Shown here piece after piece: positions 47,226 to 55,787 of a stretch of 64,000 nucleotides of DNA (positions are counted from its first letter, which is position 1; each line of letters starts with the position of its first letter). The DNA lies in IMG/VR virus record IMGVR_UViG_3300002052_000001, positions 124,001 through 188,000 of that record, one strand, 5' to 3'. The translations under genes and the position numbers were made by a program. Source of the stretch: a virus. The notes below the pieces were generated by a model, which was not told the DNA's origin, searched no databases, and saw only the letters and a program-made list of their open reading frames with translations.

Positions 47226-47709
47226 GGGCGCGGCGCTCTCCATTTATACGGCCCACGGTCATCATCAGCGTTGCATTACGGTCAGGGAGAAGTTTTCCCG
47301 GAGTAACAAGAACGAACCTGCTGTTTCGCCGCTGGAATCTATCGGTGCGATGGTCGAGATTGCCAAGGAGGTTCTCAAAACGGTGGAATTGTTCAAAATT
47401 CGGCATGTCGGCATTAAGGGATACGCGCACGATGCGAAGTGGCAGGTGCACCAGCTTGGAGAGGTCTGTGGGGTGATAAAAGCCTACCTCTGGTCTAAAA
47501 ATAGGATGCTGACGGAGGTGGTTGCGCCCAGGGTTGCCAGGAGGCACGTGATGGATCGTGGAGGGCGTGTCAACCGGGAGGAGCTGAGGGACGTGGTAGA
47601 GACGGGATTGGGGGTTTCGGTGGATAACGATCTGGAAGTCGATGCCACAATTGTTGCAAGGTATATGTTCGACATGGTGGCCGCACGGGAGAAGGAGGTT
47701 TCGGAATGA
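47203..47709 (+). CDS. RuvC-like protein with altered catalytic residues
   Basis: The product has 168 residues from ATG 47203. The fold follows phage RuvC-type resolvases: MGVALSLEGAALSI, VGIKGYAHDAKWQVHQLGEVCGVIKAYLW, and a closing DLEVDATIVARYMF. The usual first Asp is Ala (GVALS) and the Glu of IEGYA is Lys. Two of the acidic residues are therefore lost, and activity is doubtful. Confidence 0.65.
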   Translation: MGVALSLEGAALSIYTAHGHHQRCITVREKFSRSNKNEPAVSPLESIGAMVEIAKEVLKTVELFKIRHVGIKGYAHDAKWQVHQLGEVCGVIKAYLWSKNRMLTEVVAPRVARRHVMDRGGRVNREELRDVVETGLGVSVDNDLEVDATIVARYMFDMVAAREKEVSE

Positions 47710-48674
47710 CAGAGACAGCGATGGTGGTGAAGGGGGCTCGCTCGATGACTCCTTCCAAGCACGCGGAATCGGAAAAGATCCGGGTGCGCGTGCTCCGGCT
47801 GCGCGATGAAATGACGGAGGGGTATTTCGAGTTAGGGAGGCTGCTCTATCGGGTGAACGAGGAGCAACTCTATCGCCAGTGGAATGGTCCGGACGGCGAG
47901 CCGTACCAGAATTTCTGCGACTATGTGGAGCACGAGGTGAATTTCGCGTTTCGCAAGGCCAAGTACTTGATGTCCATCTGGTGGTGGTTTGCGGGAGAAC
48001 TCAAGGACCCGGATGTGTTTGAGAAGGTAAGGGAAGTGGGGTGGAACAAGGCGGCCATTTTGGTGGGCGTTGTGGATAGCAATAACGTCGATGTGTGGGT
48101 TGAGAAGGCAAAAACGTTGGGAGTCAAGCAACTGGGTGAAGCGTGCAAGATGGCGCTTGAAGCTGCCAACAAAAGCCGCCGATCGATACGGAGCGAGGCA
48201 AAAAAATTGAAGCCTCAGAAAACCACAGAGGCTGCTATGGCGGAGGATTCTCTGGACGATGGGGCATCGTTGCCACTGCCTCAGCCCGACACGGGGGAAT
48301 CCGGGCAGGAGGGTACGGGCGTTAGTCCGTTGAGCGAGGAAGATGAGGAGGAGTTCCGGACGCGCTGGACGATTTACATGGACGGTCCTCAGCGTAAAAA
48401 CGTCGAGGAAGCCATTGACCGGGCCAATGAGATGGTCGAGGTTGAAGATGTCGGCAAAGGGGTCTTGCTGGACCTGGTTGCTACTACTTTTTTGGCGGTG
48501 TACGGCGGTACCGTCGGCAGTAGCAAGAAGGAGCACCAGGTGAACTTCCGCAATGAGCTGTTGCGGTCAGTTGAGCGGCTTCTGGCCGTGAACCTGGTGG
48601 TTTTTGATCGGGGGACAATGAAGCCCATTTTTGGGGAGCAGACCATCGACCGTATTCTGGAGGAGGGCGGCTGA
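47706..48674 (+). CDS. Hypothetical protein before packaging genes
   Basis: The product has 322 residues. The first half (GYFELGRLLYRVNEEQLYRQW, YQNFCDYVEHEVNFAFRKAKYL) matches a conserved phage family of unknown function. An acidic linker follows, then a helical C-terminal domain. Overlaps the RuvC-like stop by 4 bases. Confidence 0.6.
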   Translation: MTETAMVVKGARSMTPSKHAESEKIRVRVLRLRDEMTEGYFELGRLLYRVNEEQLYRQWNGPDGEPYQNFCDYVEHEVNFAFRKAKYLMSIWWWFAGELKDPDVFEKVREVGWNKAAILVGVVDSNNVDVWVEKAKTLGVKQLGEACKMALEAANKSRRSIRSEAKKLKPQKTTEAAMAEDSLDDGASLPLPQPDTGESGQEGTGVSPLSEEDEEEFRTRWTIYMDGPQRKNVEEAIDRANEMVEVEDVGKGVLLDLVATTFLAVYGGTVGSSKKEHQVNFRNELLRSVERLLAVNLVVFDRGTMKPIFGEQTIDRILEEGG

Positions 48675-48916
48675 TGCAGGTGAGCAGAGAACACGTCCTG
48701 GCGGAATTAAGGCTGACCGTTGAGCAGCTTCAGAGCTGGATTAAGGACATCGAGTGTCCAATGAAGGCGCATCCAGGGGGCGGTGAGAGCCCGGTTTACC
48801 CAGGGGGGATTCCGGTTGCTGTGTCGATCGCCGACCTGGACGCCATTCCTGAGAACCAGCTCCGGGCCGAGCTGATGGCAATAGCGGGCAAGTTGGAAGC
48901 GCTGGCGGCCACATGA
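48674..48916 (+). CDS. Hypothetical protein
   Basis: An 80-residue helical protein. The ATG overlaps the previous stop. No motif recognised. Confidence 0.6.
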   Translation: MQVSREHVLAELRLTVEQLQSWIKDIECPMKAHPGGGESPVYPGGIPVAVSIADLDAIPENQLRAELMAIAGKLEALAAT

Positions 48917-48929
48917 GGCAGTCGACTGC
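48916..48929. repeat. Dispersed palindrome, copy 7 (one mismatch)
   Basis: GGCAGTCGACTGCA at the junction between the previous gene and the terminase region. Confidence 0.7.
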
Positions 48930-48987
48930 ATCGCCTTGATCCAACGGTCCTTGCCATACGAGCCTGATTCGTCAAGAATGAGAGGGT

Positions 48988-49713
48988 ATGGCCACAGCCA
49001 AGCGACCAGCACGGCCACGCGCCAAGCAAAAGGTCGGGAAGCTCGTTGAGGCGTTACCGTTCCTGGGCGAGATCGATGAGATGCTCATCGAGAACGTTCC
49101 TTCTTCGATCGTGGCGCAATTTATCCAGCACGATAAAGGCGAGCTGACGGACATCAATCCTGAGAGCTTGGCCAATGCCCTGACAGTCCGGCGGCGTCAG
49201 AAGCAAGAGACAGACGGTTGGTGGGGAGCGCCCCAGTCCACTGACTGGGGCGAAGATGATGACCTGCGGGCGATGATTAAATACCGGCGATTGCCAGCGA
49301 CTCCTGGCAGAGTAGCCAGGTCCCTTTACAAACGCGCCGAAGGCGGTGTTAAGGATATGTTGGAGCTGGAGGCGTCCTACCTGGTGAAGCGAGATCGGTG
49401 TGACCGGATGCTGGAGCTGGAGGCCCTGAGCGGAGCCTTCAGCGATATTACCACGCGAGCGCTCGATAGCATGGATGAGACGCTCTGGAAGCGTATCCAA
49501 GCTCAGGCAAAGCTGAACCAGGGGAAGCCGGAAGGCATCGAGATGAGCCTGAGCATCAAGAATTACAGTCAGGAGACGATGGAGGTGTTGAGCAATCCAG
49601 AGTCCCGGCACCGGATCATGTCTCTGTTGGAGAGGATGACCAGATTCGGTAAGGCGAGATTCCCGTTGCCCTCGGAGACGTTGCCCCTTCCACGGCCTGC
49701 TTCTGAAGAATAG
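48988..49713 (+). CDS. Probable small terminase subunit
   Basis: The product has 241 residues directly before the large terminase. An HTH-like segment (PSSIVAQFIQHDKGELTDINPESLANAL) near the N terminus and helical centre fit a DNA-recognition small subunit. The assignment rests mainly on position and length. Confidence 0.6.
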   Translation: MATAKRPARPRAKQKVGKLVEALPFLGEIDEMLIENVPSSIVAQFIQHDKGELTDINPESLANALTVRRRQKQETDGWWGAPQSTDWGEDDDLRAMIKYRRLPATPGRVARSLYKRAEGGVKDMLELEASYLVKRDRCDRMLELEALSGAFSDITTRALDSMDETLWKRIQAQAKLNQGKPEGIEMSLSIKNYSQETMEVLSNPESRHRIMSLLERMTRFGKARFPLPSETLPLPRPASEE

Positions 49714-49721
49714 GAGTTGGC

Positions 49722-51827
49722 GTGCCGATACTCGACAAGGAGGGGCGGCCACGGTCTGTTCGGACTCCCGAGGAGGAAGTTCAGGTTCTGGCGGGCGATA
49801 TTGGCCAATTACCCGAATCGGAACGCAAGGCCCTGATGGAGATGTACAAACAGCTCCAAGCGGGCGAGCAGGACGACTATGAGCAGATAGCCAACATTGA
49901 GTATGAGACGGCCCCGGCCGACATCCGGACCTACCTGACGGATCCGTTCTTTTTGGGGGAAACTGGCGGTTCGCTTTGGGATCAGCTCAAGGACGACCTG
50001 GTGGAGCTGTTCGAGGGCGACTACCACGAGGCGGCCCTGGGTGGCAGTCTGGGCTGGGGAAAGACGTTCTTTGCCACCACGGCGATGAGCTATGTTCTGT
50101 ACCAGATGTCCTGTTTGCGGGACCCGCAGAGCGCGTATGGCATCGCTCCGGGCTCCCATATTTACCTGGCCATGCTGTCAGTTACCGAGCGCGTGGCCCG
50201 GCGTGTGCCCGTCAACGAGCTGCTGGGAAAGATTACCCATTCCCGGTATTTTAAGGAGAAGTTTCCCTCCAAAGCGGCTCCAAGCCTACTGGAGATTCGG
50301 TTCCCGAAGCAGATCATGGTGGTCGCGGGCTCGACCGGTTCATCGGCCATCATCGGCATGAACGCCTTTGCTGGGTTCATCGATGAGACGAGCTTCATGG
50401 GTACGGTCAAGGAAATTGACCGAATGGGCCGGGAGGTCATCACCGACAAGGGCGAGGCTATCTACAAGTCGATTCTGCGGCGCATGAAGTCGCGGTTCCT
50501 GAAGGTCGGTCGACTGCCTGGCCTGATGATGCTGGCCTCCTCAAAGGAGCGGCCGACGGCTTTCGTTGAGAAGCGGATCGAGCAGGCGCGGGAGCAAGCG
50601 GACCCGCACTTTTTCGTCCGGGAGTATGCCACTTGGGACGTGAAGGCTAAGGGCAGCTTTACGGCCGAGACCTTCAAGGTTGTGGTCGGCAACGAGAAGC
50701 ACCATTCGCGTATCCTGAGCGGCGATCCGGAGGAGGAGGAGAAATTTCGCAAGCTGGAACTTCAAATTATTGAGGTTCCGATGGAGTACAAGGGGGATTT
50801 CGAGCGTGACCTGGACGGCGCAATTCGGGATATCGCGGGCTATGCCACGATGGCGGTCAGTCCGTATATGCACCGTACCGAGATGGTGTACGAGGCCGCA
50901 GATGATACTTTGGTGTGTCCGATGGGCGGTCCGGACCCCGGAGAGATTCAGGAGAACTGGCTGGCTAGCACGCCTTTGGATATCCACTGGGGAAAGATTG
51001 CTAAGAGCTTTTCGCGGCGGTTGCCTGGTGGTTATACCGAGGTGGCTTGGCGACCGATCCGGCATCCTGACGCCATCCGGTACGCGCACATCGACCCATC
51101 GTTGAGTGGCGATTGTACCGGCCTGACCATCGCCCACATTTCCGGCTGGACGGAAGTGGTACGGCGCGACAAAGCGATGGAAGAGTACAGCGAGCTGGCT
51201 CCCCTTATCGAGACCGACCTGGTGCTGAGGGTCGTGCCGCCGCCGGGGGACGAGATCCTGCTCAGTGATGTGCGTGCCATCGTTTACCAGTTTACCGAGC
51301 ACGGCTTCAATATTCGGTATGTGACGATGGACTCTTACCAGTCGGCAGATGCCATTCAGCAGCTTCGTAAGCGCGGTATTGAGGCAGAGGTGCTGTCGGT
51401 GGACAAGACCACGGAGCCATACGATGTATTAAAAACCACCATGTACGAGTCACGGCTGCGGATGCACCTGCACACCTGGTGCCAGCGGGAGATCACGCAG
51501 CTCCAGCGCGTGCCGAAGCTGCGCGGCAAGGGCTTTAAGATTGATCACCCGAAGATTGGTCCCGATGGCAAACCTGGCACGAAAGATGTGGCCGATTCAT
51601 TGGCGGCGGTGGTGTACAATCTTACCAAACGAGCACCGAGTATGCCGGTACCGATTCAGGCAGGCCCGACAGATAGGGACACAATAGAGGTAGAGGATCA
51701 CTCCTGGGTAACGGACGGCCAGACGCTGATTCGGCAGGAAAGTAGCAAAACCCCTTCTGAAGGGGGTATTGTGGGCACACGACCGGACGATCCCAGCAAG
51801 AAGCCGATGCCATTTATTAAAGGATAA
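49722..51827 (+). CDS. Large terminase subunit
   Basis: The product has 701 residues from GTG 49722. It packages DNA into the prohead. Walker A is at about 107-116 (GGSLGWGKTFF), Walker B in FAGFIDETSFM, and the RNase-H-type nuclease in YAHIDPSLSGDCTGL with later acidic residues (KDVADSLAA). Length is larger than T4 gp17. Confidence 0.88.
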   Translation: MPILDKEGRPRSVRTPEEEVQVLAGDIGQLPESERKALMEMYKQLQAGEQDDYEQIANIEYETAPADIRTYLTDPFFLGETGGSLWDQLKDDLVELFEGDYHEAALGGSLGWGKTFFATTAMSYVLYQMSCLRDPQSAYGIAPGSHIYLAMLSVTERVARRVPVNELLGKITHSRYFKEKFPSKAAPSLLEIRFPKQIMVVAGSTGSSAIIGMNAFAGFIDETSFMGTVKEIDRMGREVITDKGEAIYKSILRRMKSRFLKVGRLPGLMMLASSKERPTAFVEKRIEQAREQADPHFFVREYATWDVKAKGSFTAETFKVVVGNEKHHSRILSGDPEEEEKFRKLELQIIEVPMEYKGDFERDLDGAIRDIAGYATMAVSPYMHRTEMVYEAADDTLVCPMGGPDPGEIQENWLASTPLDIHWGKIAKSFSRRLPGGYTEVAWRPIRHPDAIRYAHIDPSLSGDCTGLTIAHISGWTEVVRRDKAMEEYSELAPLIETDLVLRVVPPPGDEILLSDVRAIVYQFTEHGFNIRYVTMDSYQSADAIQQLRKRGIEAEVLSVDKTTEPYDVLKTTMYESRLRMHLHTWCQREITQLQRVPKLRGKGFKIDHPKIGPDGKPGTKDVADSLAAVVYNLTKRAPSMPVPIQAGPTDRDTIEVEDHSWVTDGQTLIRQESSKTPSEGGIVGTRPDDPSKKPMPFIKG

Positions 51828-51829
51828 GC

Positions 51830-53689
51830 GTGGCCAGCCCATTCAGCCGACTCACCGAGGGTTTTTCCCCGGACGTTGTGAACGCCATCCGCCATTTCTT
51901 CGCCCGCGCTCCCGAGGTCGAGGCCGCAGAGCTGCAACGTGGTGGTACGCCAACAGCCGAGCGTGCTGGGCTGCCCTTCAGCTTGGCCAACCAGTTTGGA
52001 TACGACAGCCTGGCTCAACATCTCCGGATCGATCAAAGCCTCCAGGCCCGGTACAGCGATTACGAGGAGATGGATGAATACGGGGCCATCAGCACGGCTT
52101 ACGATATCTATGCCGACGATTCGGCGATGCCGGACATGGAACGCGGTCAGTCGATTTGGGTCGTATCGGATAACAAAACGACTGAGAACGATTTGAACGA
52201 CATGCTCCACAAGCGGGTCCTTATTGAGGAGCACATCTGGGGGTTGGAACGCACCATAGGGAAATACGGCAACGGATTCGGGGAGATACTCGTTTCCGAG
52301 GAGGGGGTGATCGGTCTCAATTTTCTGCCGCCGCCTACCATGCGGCGTGTGGAAGACCCACAGGGTCGTCTGTTGGGATTTATTCAGGATATCCGGGGCG
52401 AGTTCAATCTTTCTATCGAGGATTTCTATAAGCTGGCGGCTCAGCGTGGCACCGAGGCTGAACAAAAACGCCCCCCTGGTGTGCTGACGGTATTCGAGGA
52501 CTGGGAGGTTGTGCACTGGAGGTTGCGTGGCAAGCACCTGAACTCTGCGTATGGTCACGGTGTCGCTGATCCGGCGCGCTGGGTCTGGAAACGCCTAGTG
52601 TTGCTGGAAGATGCGCTGCTTATTTACAAGCTCAGCCGAGCCCCGGCCAGGTACGCTTTCTACGTGGACATCGGTGAGTACGACAACGAGCGCGGTTTGG
52701 CCTATGTCAACCGGGTTAAGAATCAGTTTGTGAAAAAGAAGTTCATCAATCCGGCCACGGGCAAGATGGACATGCGCCATAACCCGCTGGCCCATGACGA
52801 GGACTTTTGGATCCCCAGCAAGGGCGGCAAGGATTCCACCAGGATCGAGGTGCTCCAGGGGCCGGACTACTCCGAGACGGATACCGTAGAGTATCACCGC
52901 GATGCCCTGGTCAGCGCGCTCAAGGTGCCGAAGAACTACATGGGATTCGGCGGTGAATCGAGCCGGAGCGCCCTCAGCTCTGAGGATATCAGGTTCGCCA
53001 GGACAGTGATGAGGCTTCAGCGCGAGACGCGCACCGGCACGAGAAAGGTTTGCCGCATCCATCTGATAGCGAAAGGGGCGGATGTGAATCGGCATGAGTA
53101 TGACGTGAAGATGAGCGTGCCGAGCGCCATTCTGGAGCTGGCCAAGATAGAGGTGATGAGCGCGACGGCGGACCTGGCGGCCCGGACCGGCGAATTCTTG
53201 TCCACCAAATGGGTCCTGACCACGCTGTTCAAGTATTCAGAGGAAGAGGCCGAAGATTTGATGAAGGACAAGGATAAGGACGCCATCCGGAAGGCCAAGA
53301 TCGAAGCCGAATCTCAGCGGTTGCTGACTATGGCTCAGACTCCGCCGGAAATGGGTGCGGCAGGTGCGGAAGCCGGGGCAGAAGGTGAGGCTGGGGGCGG
53401 CGGCGAAGCAGGCGCTGAGGCTGAGCCCGGCGGTGGCGGTGGCCCGGAGATGGCGTCGAAGTTCGTGACCTCGAAGGACATGCTGATGCTCGAAAAGCGT
53501 ATTGGTCGGATGCTGCAAAGGCACCAGGATCACATCGAGCGCAGCTTCGATCGGAAGGCGCGGCTGACTCGTCATGCTGACGCGAGGTTAATAGAGGCGC
53601 TGAAGGGCGACCCCGACCTCTCCAGACGTATCAGACATATTCAGGGACTTTTGAAGGATGTTCGCGGTACAATGCGTCCTATGGCGTGA
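51830..53689 (+). CDS. Portal protein (T4 gp20-like)
   Basis: The product has 619 residues from GTG 51830, next to the terminase. Core features are AYDIYADDSAMPD, SRAPARYAFYVDIG, VNRVKNQFVKKKFINP, and GPDYSETDTVEYHRDALVSALKVPK, all in the order of T4-type portals. The C-terminal region has a Gly/Glu-rich spacer (about 500-535) and a basic helix. It forms the dodecameric DNA channel. Confidence 0.9.
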   Translation: MASPFSRLTEGFSPDVVNAIRHFFARAPEVEAAELQRGGTPTAERAGLPFSLANQFGYDSLAQHLRIDQSLQARYSDYEEMDEYGAISTAYDIYADDSAMPDMERGQSIWVVSDNKTTENDLNDMLHKRVLIEEHIWGLERTIGKYGNGFGEILVSEEGVIGLNFLPPPTMRRVEDPQGRLLGFIQDIRGEFNLSIEDFYKLAAQRGTEAEQKRPPGVLTVFEDWEVVHWRLRGKHLNSAYGHGVADPARWVWKRLVLLEDALLIYKLSRAPARYAFYVDIGEYDNERGLAYVNRVKNQFVKKKFINPATGKMDMRHNPLAHDEDFWIPSKGGKDSTRIEVLQGPDYSETDTVEYHRDALVSALKVPKNYMGFGGESSRSALSSEDIRFARTVMRLQRETRTGTRKVCRIHLIAKGADVNRHEYDVKMSVPSAILELAKIEVMSATADLAARTGEFLSTKWVLTTLFKYSEEEAEDLMKDKDKDAIRKAKIEAESQRLLTMAQTPPEMGAAGAEAGAEGEAGGGGEAGAEAEPGGGGGPEMASKFVTSKDMLMLEKRIGRMLQRHQDHIERSFDRKARLTRHADARLIEALKGDPDLSRRIRHIQGLLKDVRGTMRPMA

Positions 53690-53788
53690 CGATACCCTAC
53701 GTGGCCAATAACTTGACATAGGACTTTCGCGGGGAATACCGTGAGTTTCATCTGTCGAGATCTCTGGCCGAGCAGGAAAAGAGGCTAA

Positions 53789-54721
53789 ATGACGACGGAA
53801 AAATTAGTGGATGCGGACTTCCTGGCGAAGCTCGTAGACGGATCTTACGAGACCGCCGTGGGGGCCGTGGATGAGGCCGTCGAGGCCAATGCTGAGTTGT
53901 TCAACGGCACTGCCGAATCAATCCGGACGATTGCCACCTATCCCGATCACATGATCGTGGCCAATGAGGAAGGCGAATTTTTCCGTGGGAAATGGTCGCT
54001 GGATGAGGATAACGAGGTAGTGTTGTCCGATATCCAGGAAATCGAGGTGCCGGTGTATGAGGCCGACACGATGGGTACTCAGGTCCGCGACGAGGCCCTG
54101 CAAACCACCAAGGAGATAATGGCCGGTCGTGTACCGGAGGAGCGGCTGCGGGCGCTGTACCGGTTGGTGAAGTCCGGAGTGCGCCTGACGGCCGAAGGTG
54201 TGGAAGATCTTTTCAACAAACAGACCTGGTTCGAGGAGGACTGGTTCAAGGCTGTTGAGGAGAAAAAGCATGAGATCCGGTCATTTCTGGGGGCGGAAGT
54301 AGTGCGGTTGGAGGTTCCGAAACCCCAGTTTGAAGCTCTCCTCAAGGATGGGGTCGATGAGGACCAAGCCGAGAATCATCGTGACAGTGTGATTGCGGCG
54401 CTCAAGAAGCTGAAGGCCGCGTTCGCCAATATGCGGAGCCGGACCGCGTTAGCGTGTCAGGTGACCGAGAACCATCGTCTCCGTGACGGCGGCGGCGATA
54501 GCATGACGGCATCGGACTTCGTTGAATTCGTCATCGGGTACACCGAAGACCTGGACAGAGTATTAGGGATTATCAACGATGCTATGGCAGTATCGGGGGA
54601 TGGTTGCGTCAAATGTTTGGCCAGGGTTCACGATGGGATCGCGGACCAGGCTTTTGAATGGACACTAGCTGCGGCCTTCGCAGAAAAGCTCGCTCGACGA
54701 TTCGAGGCGGTTGCAGCATAG
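53789..54721 (+). CDS. Head-region protein of unknown function
   Basis: The product has 310 residues. TTGACA at 53713 may start a new transcript, but the -10 is weak. Acidic and helical, no motif. Lies between portal and protease, where scaffold or head-vertex proteins are common. Confidence 0.65.
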   Translation: MTTEKLVDADFLAKLVDGSYETAVGAVDEAVEANAELFNGTAESIRTIATYPDHMIVANEEGEFFRGKWSLDEDNEVVLSDIQEIEVPVYEADTMGTQVRDEALQTTKEIMAGRVPEERLRALYRLVKSGVRLTAEGVEDLFNKQTWFEEDWFKAVEEKKHEIRSFLGAEVVRLEVPKPQFEALLKDGVDEDQAENHRDSVIAALKKLKAAFANMRSRTALACQVTENHRLRDGGGDSMTASDFVEFVIGYTEDLDRVLGIINDAMAVSGDGCVKCLARVHDGIADQAFEWTLAAAFAEKLARRFEAVAA

Positions 54722-54731
54722 GAGGAAAACC

Positions 54732-55586
54732 ATGTCGCTCAACAGAAACCGGCAAGTTCGGCCTCTCGAAGAGGAACTGAAGGATATGGGGCTGGATCCC
54801 CAGAAGACCATCGGCGAAATCCAGCGCACCACCGATCTCATTAACAAACGTATGGGCGGTGGGAACGGCGGTGGTGCTCCGGGCTACACCCAGTCTCAGC
54901 AGCAGCAACCGCGTCAAGGTCTCCAGGAGGTCAGCCAGCAACCGGGCGGGACTCCCGCGCCCGCGTCCGGTGGTGGTGAGGACCTGGAAGAGGCCATAAA
55001 GATCGTTAGGAAGAAGCGTGTGACGGCGGCCGAAAGGCTCGCGGCCAAGCGTGTTCGCAAGAAGCGAAAGGCGAAGATCAAGCGCGCCGCGAAGATGTAC
55101 TACAAGAAGGCCAAGAAGAAGATCCTGAAGCGCGCCAAGATCAAGCTCAAGAAGTTCGGCAAGGCCGGGCTGGAGAAGCTCCACAAGATGGGCAGGCGCA
55201 TCTTCATGGGCAACGAGGCCCTGGCCAATCTTCAGGAAGACCTGAACACCGGCGGCGGTGCGGAGGGTAGCAATCCTTACGAGGAGGCAGCGTTCAGCGC
55301 TGGAATGCTGGCGCTGTACCTGGGCGAGATTTTCGAGGCCGCAGGTGAAGTTCAGTCGGCCGAGACCATGTACGACGTATCAGACAAGGCTGCCGAACTG
55401 TCGGAGGCATGGGCCAACCTGAACGACGAAGACGAGCTGGAGGAGGACCAGGAAGGCCAGCTTGAGCGCGTCCTGGAAAGCGTCATCAAGGCGCTGCGCG
55501 TCTATGAGGCGATGGGTGCTCCGTCTCTGATGGATGTTATCGAGGCCACGGAGGACGAGCCGGAGGCCGACGCCCAGGCCGCGTGA
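54732..55586 (+). CDS. Basic head protein, putative internal or scaffold component
   Basis: The product has 284 residues from ATG 54732 after GGAGGAAAACC. A Gly/Gln-rich segment precedes a long Lys/Arg run (about 90-150, RVRKKRKAKIKRAAK), which could bind DNA. The C-terminal part is acidic and helical. Such charge blocks are typical of internal head proteins. Confidence 0.6.
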   Translation: MSLNRNRQVRPLEEELKDMGLDPQKTIGEIQRTTDLINKRMGGGNGGGAPGYTQSQQQQPRQGLQEVSQQPGGTPAPASGGGEDLEEAIKIVRKKRVTAAERLAAKRVRKKRKAKIKRAAKMYYKKAKKKILKRAKIKLKKFGKAGLEKLHKMGRRIFMGNEALANLQEDLNTGGGAEGSNPYEEAAFSAGMLALYLGEIFEAAGEVQSAETMYDVSDKAAELSEAWANLNDEDELEEDQEGQLERVLESVIKALRVYEAMGAPSLMDVIEATEDEPEADAQAA

Positions 55587-55786
55587 TCCTTATTCCCCTC
55601 AGCGCGCTCCTCGGAGAAGGGGCGGTAAAACGGAGGACTGCCTATAGAAGTGGAAGGAAAAAGCTGATCGGCTATGACCTTCCCAAGGTGCAGGTGAAAC
55701 CCAAGAGAGAACCCCCTATAGAAAAGCCAGGGCGTTTGATAGCCAGGACCCCTTACGCTTCTCGGACGCGCTGGCGAAAGTGGTGA
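55583..55786 (+). CDS. Small basic head-region protein
   Basis: The product has 67 residues from GTG 55583, overlapping the previous stop. Very basic with a Trp/Arg C terminus. Unknown role. Confidence 0.55.
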   Translation: MILIPLSALLGEGAVKRRTAYRSGRKKLIGYDLPKVQVKPKREPPIEKPGRLIARTPYASRTRWRKW

Positions 55787-55787
55787 T

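Noticed and set aside
50506-50519. A possible ninth palindrome copy in the terminase gene
   Set aside because: Only the right half matches. The left half has three differences.
53713-53741. Promoter TTGACA before the head gene at 53789
   Set aside because: The -10 candidate (AATACC) is weak, so it is not listed as a feature.
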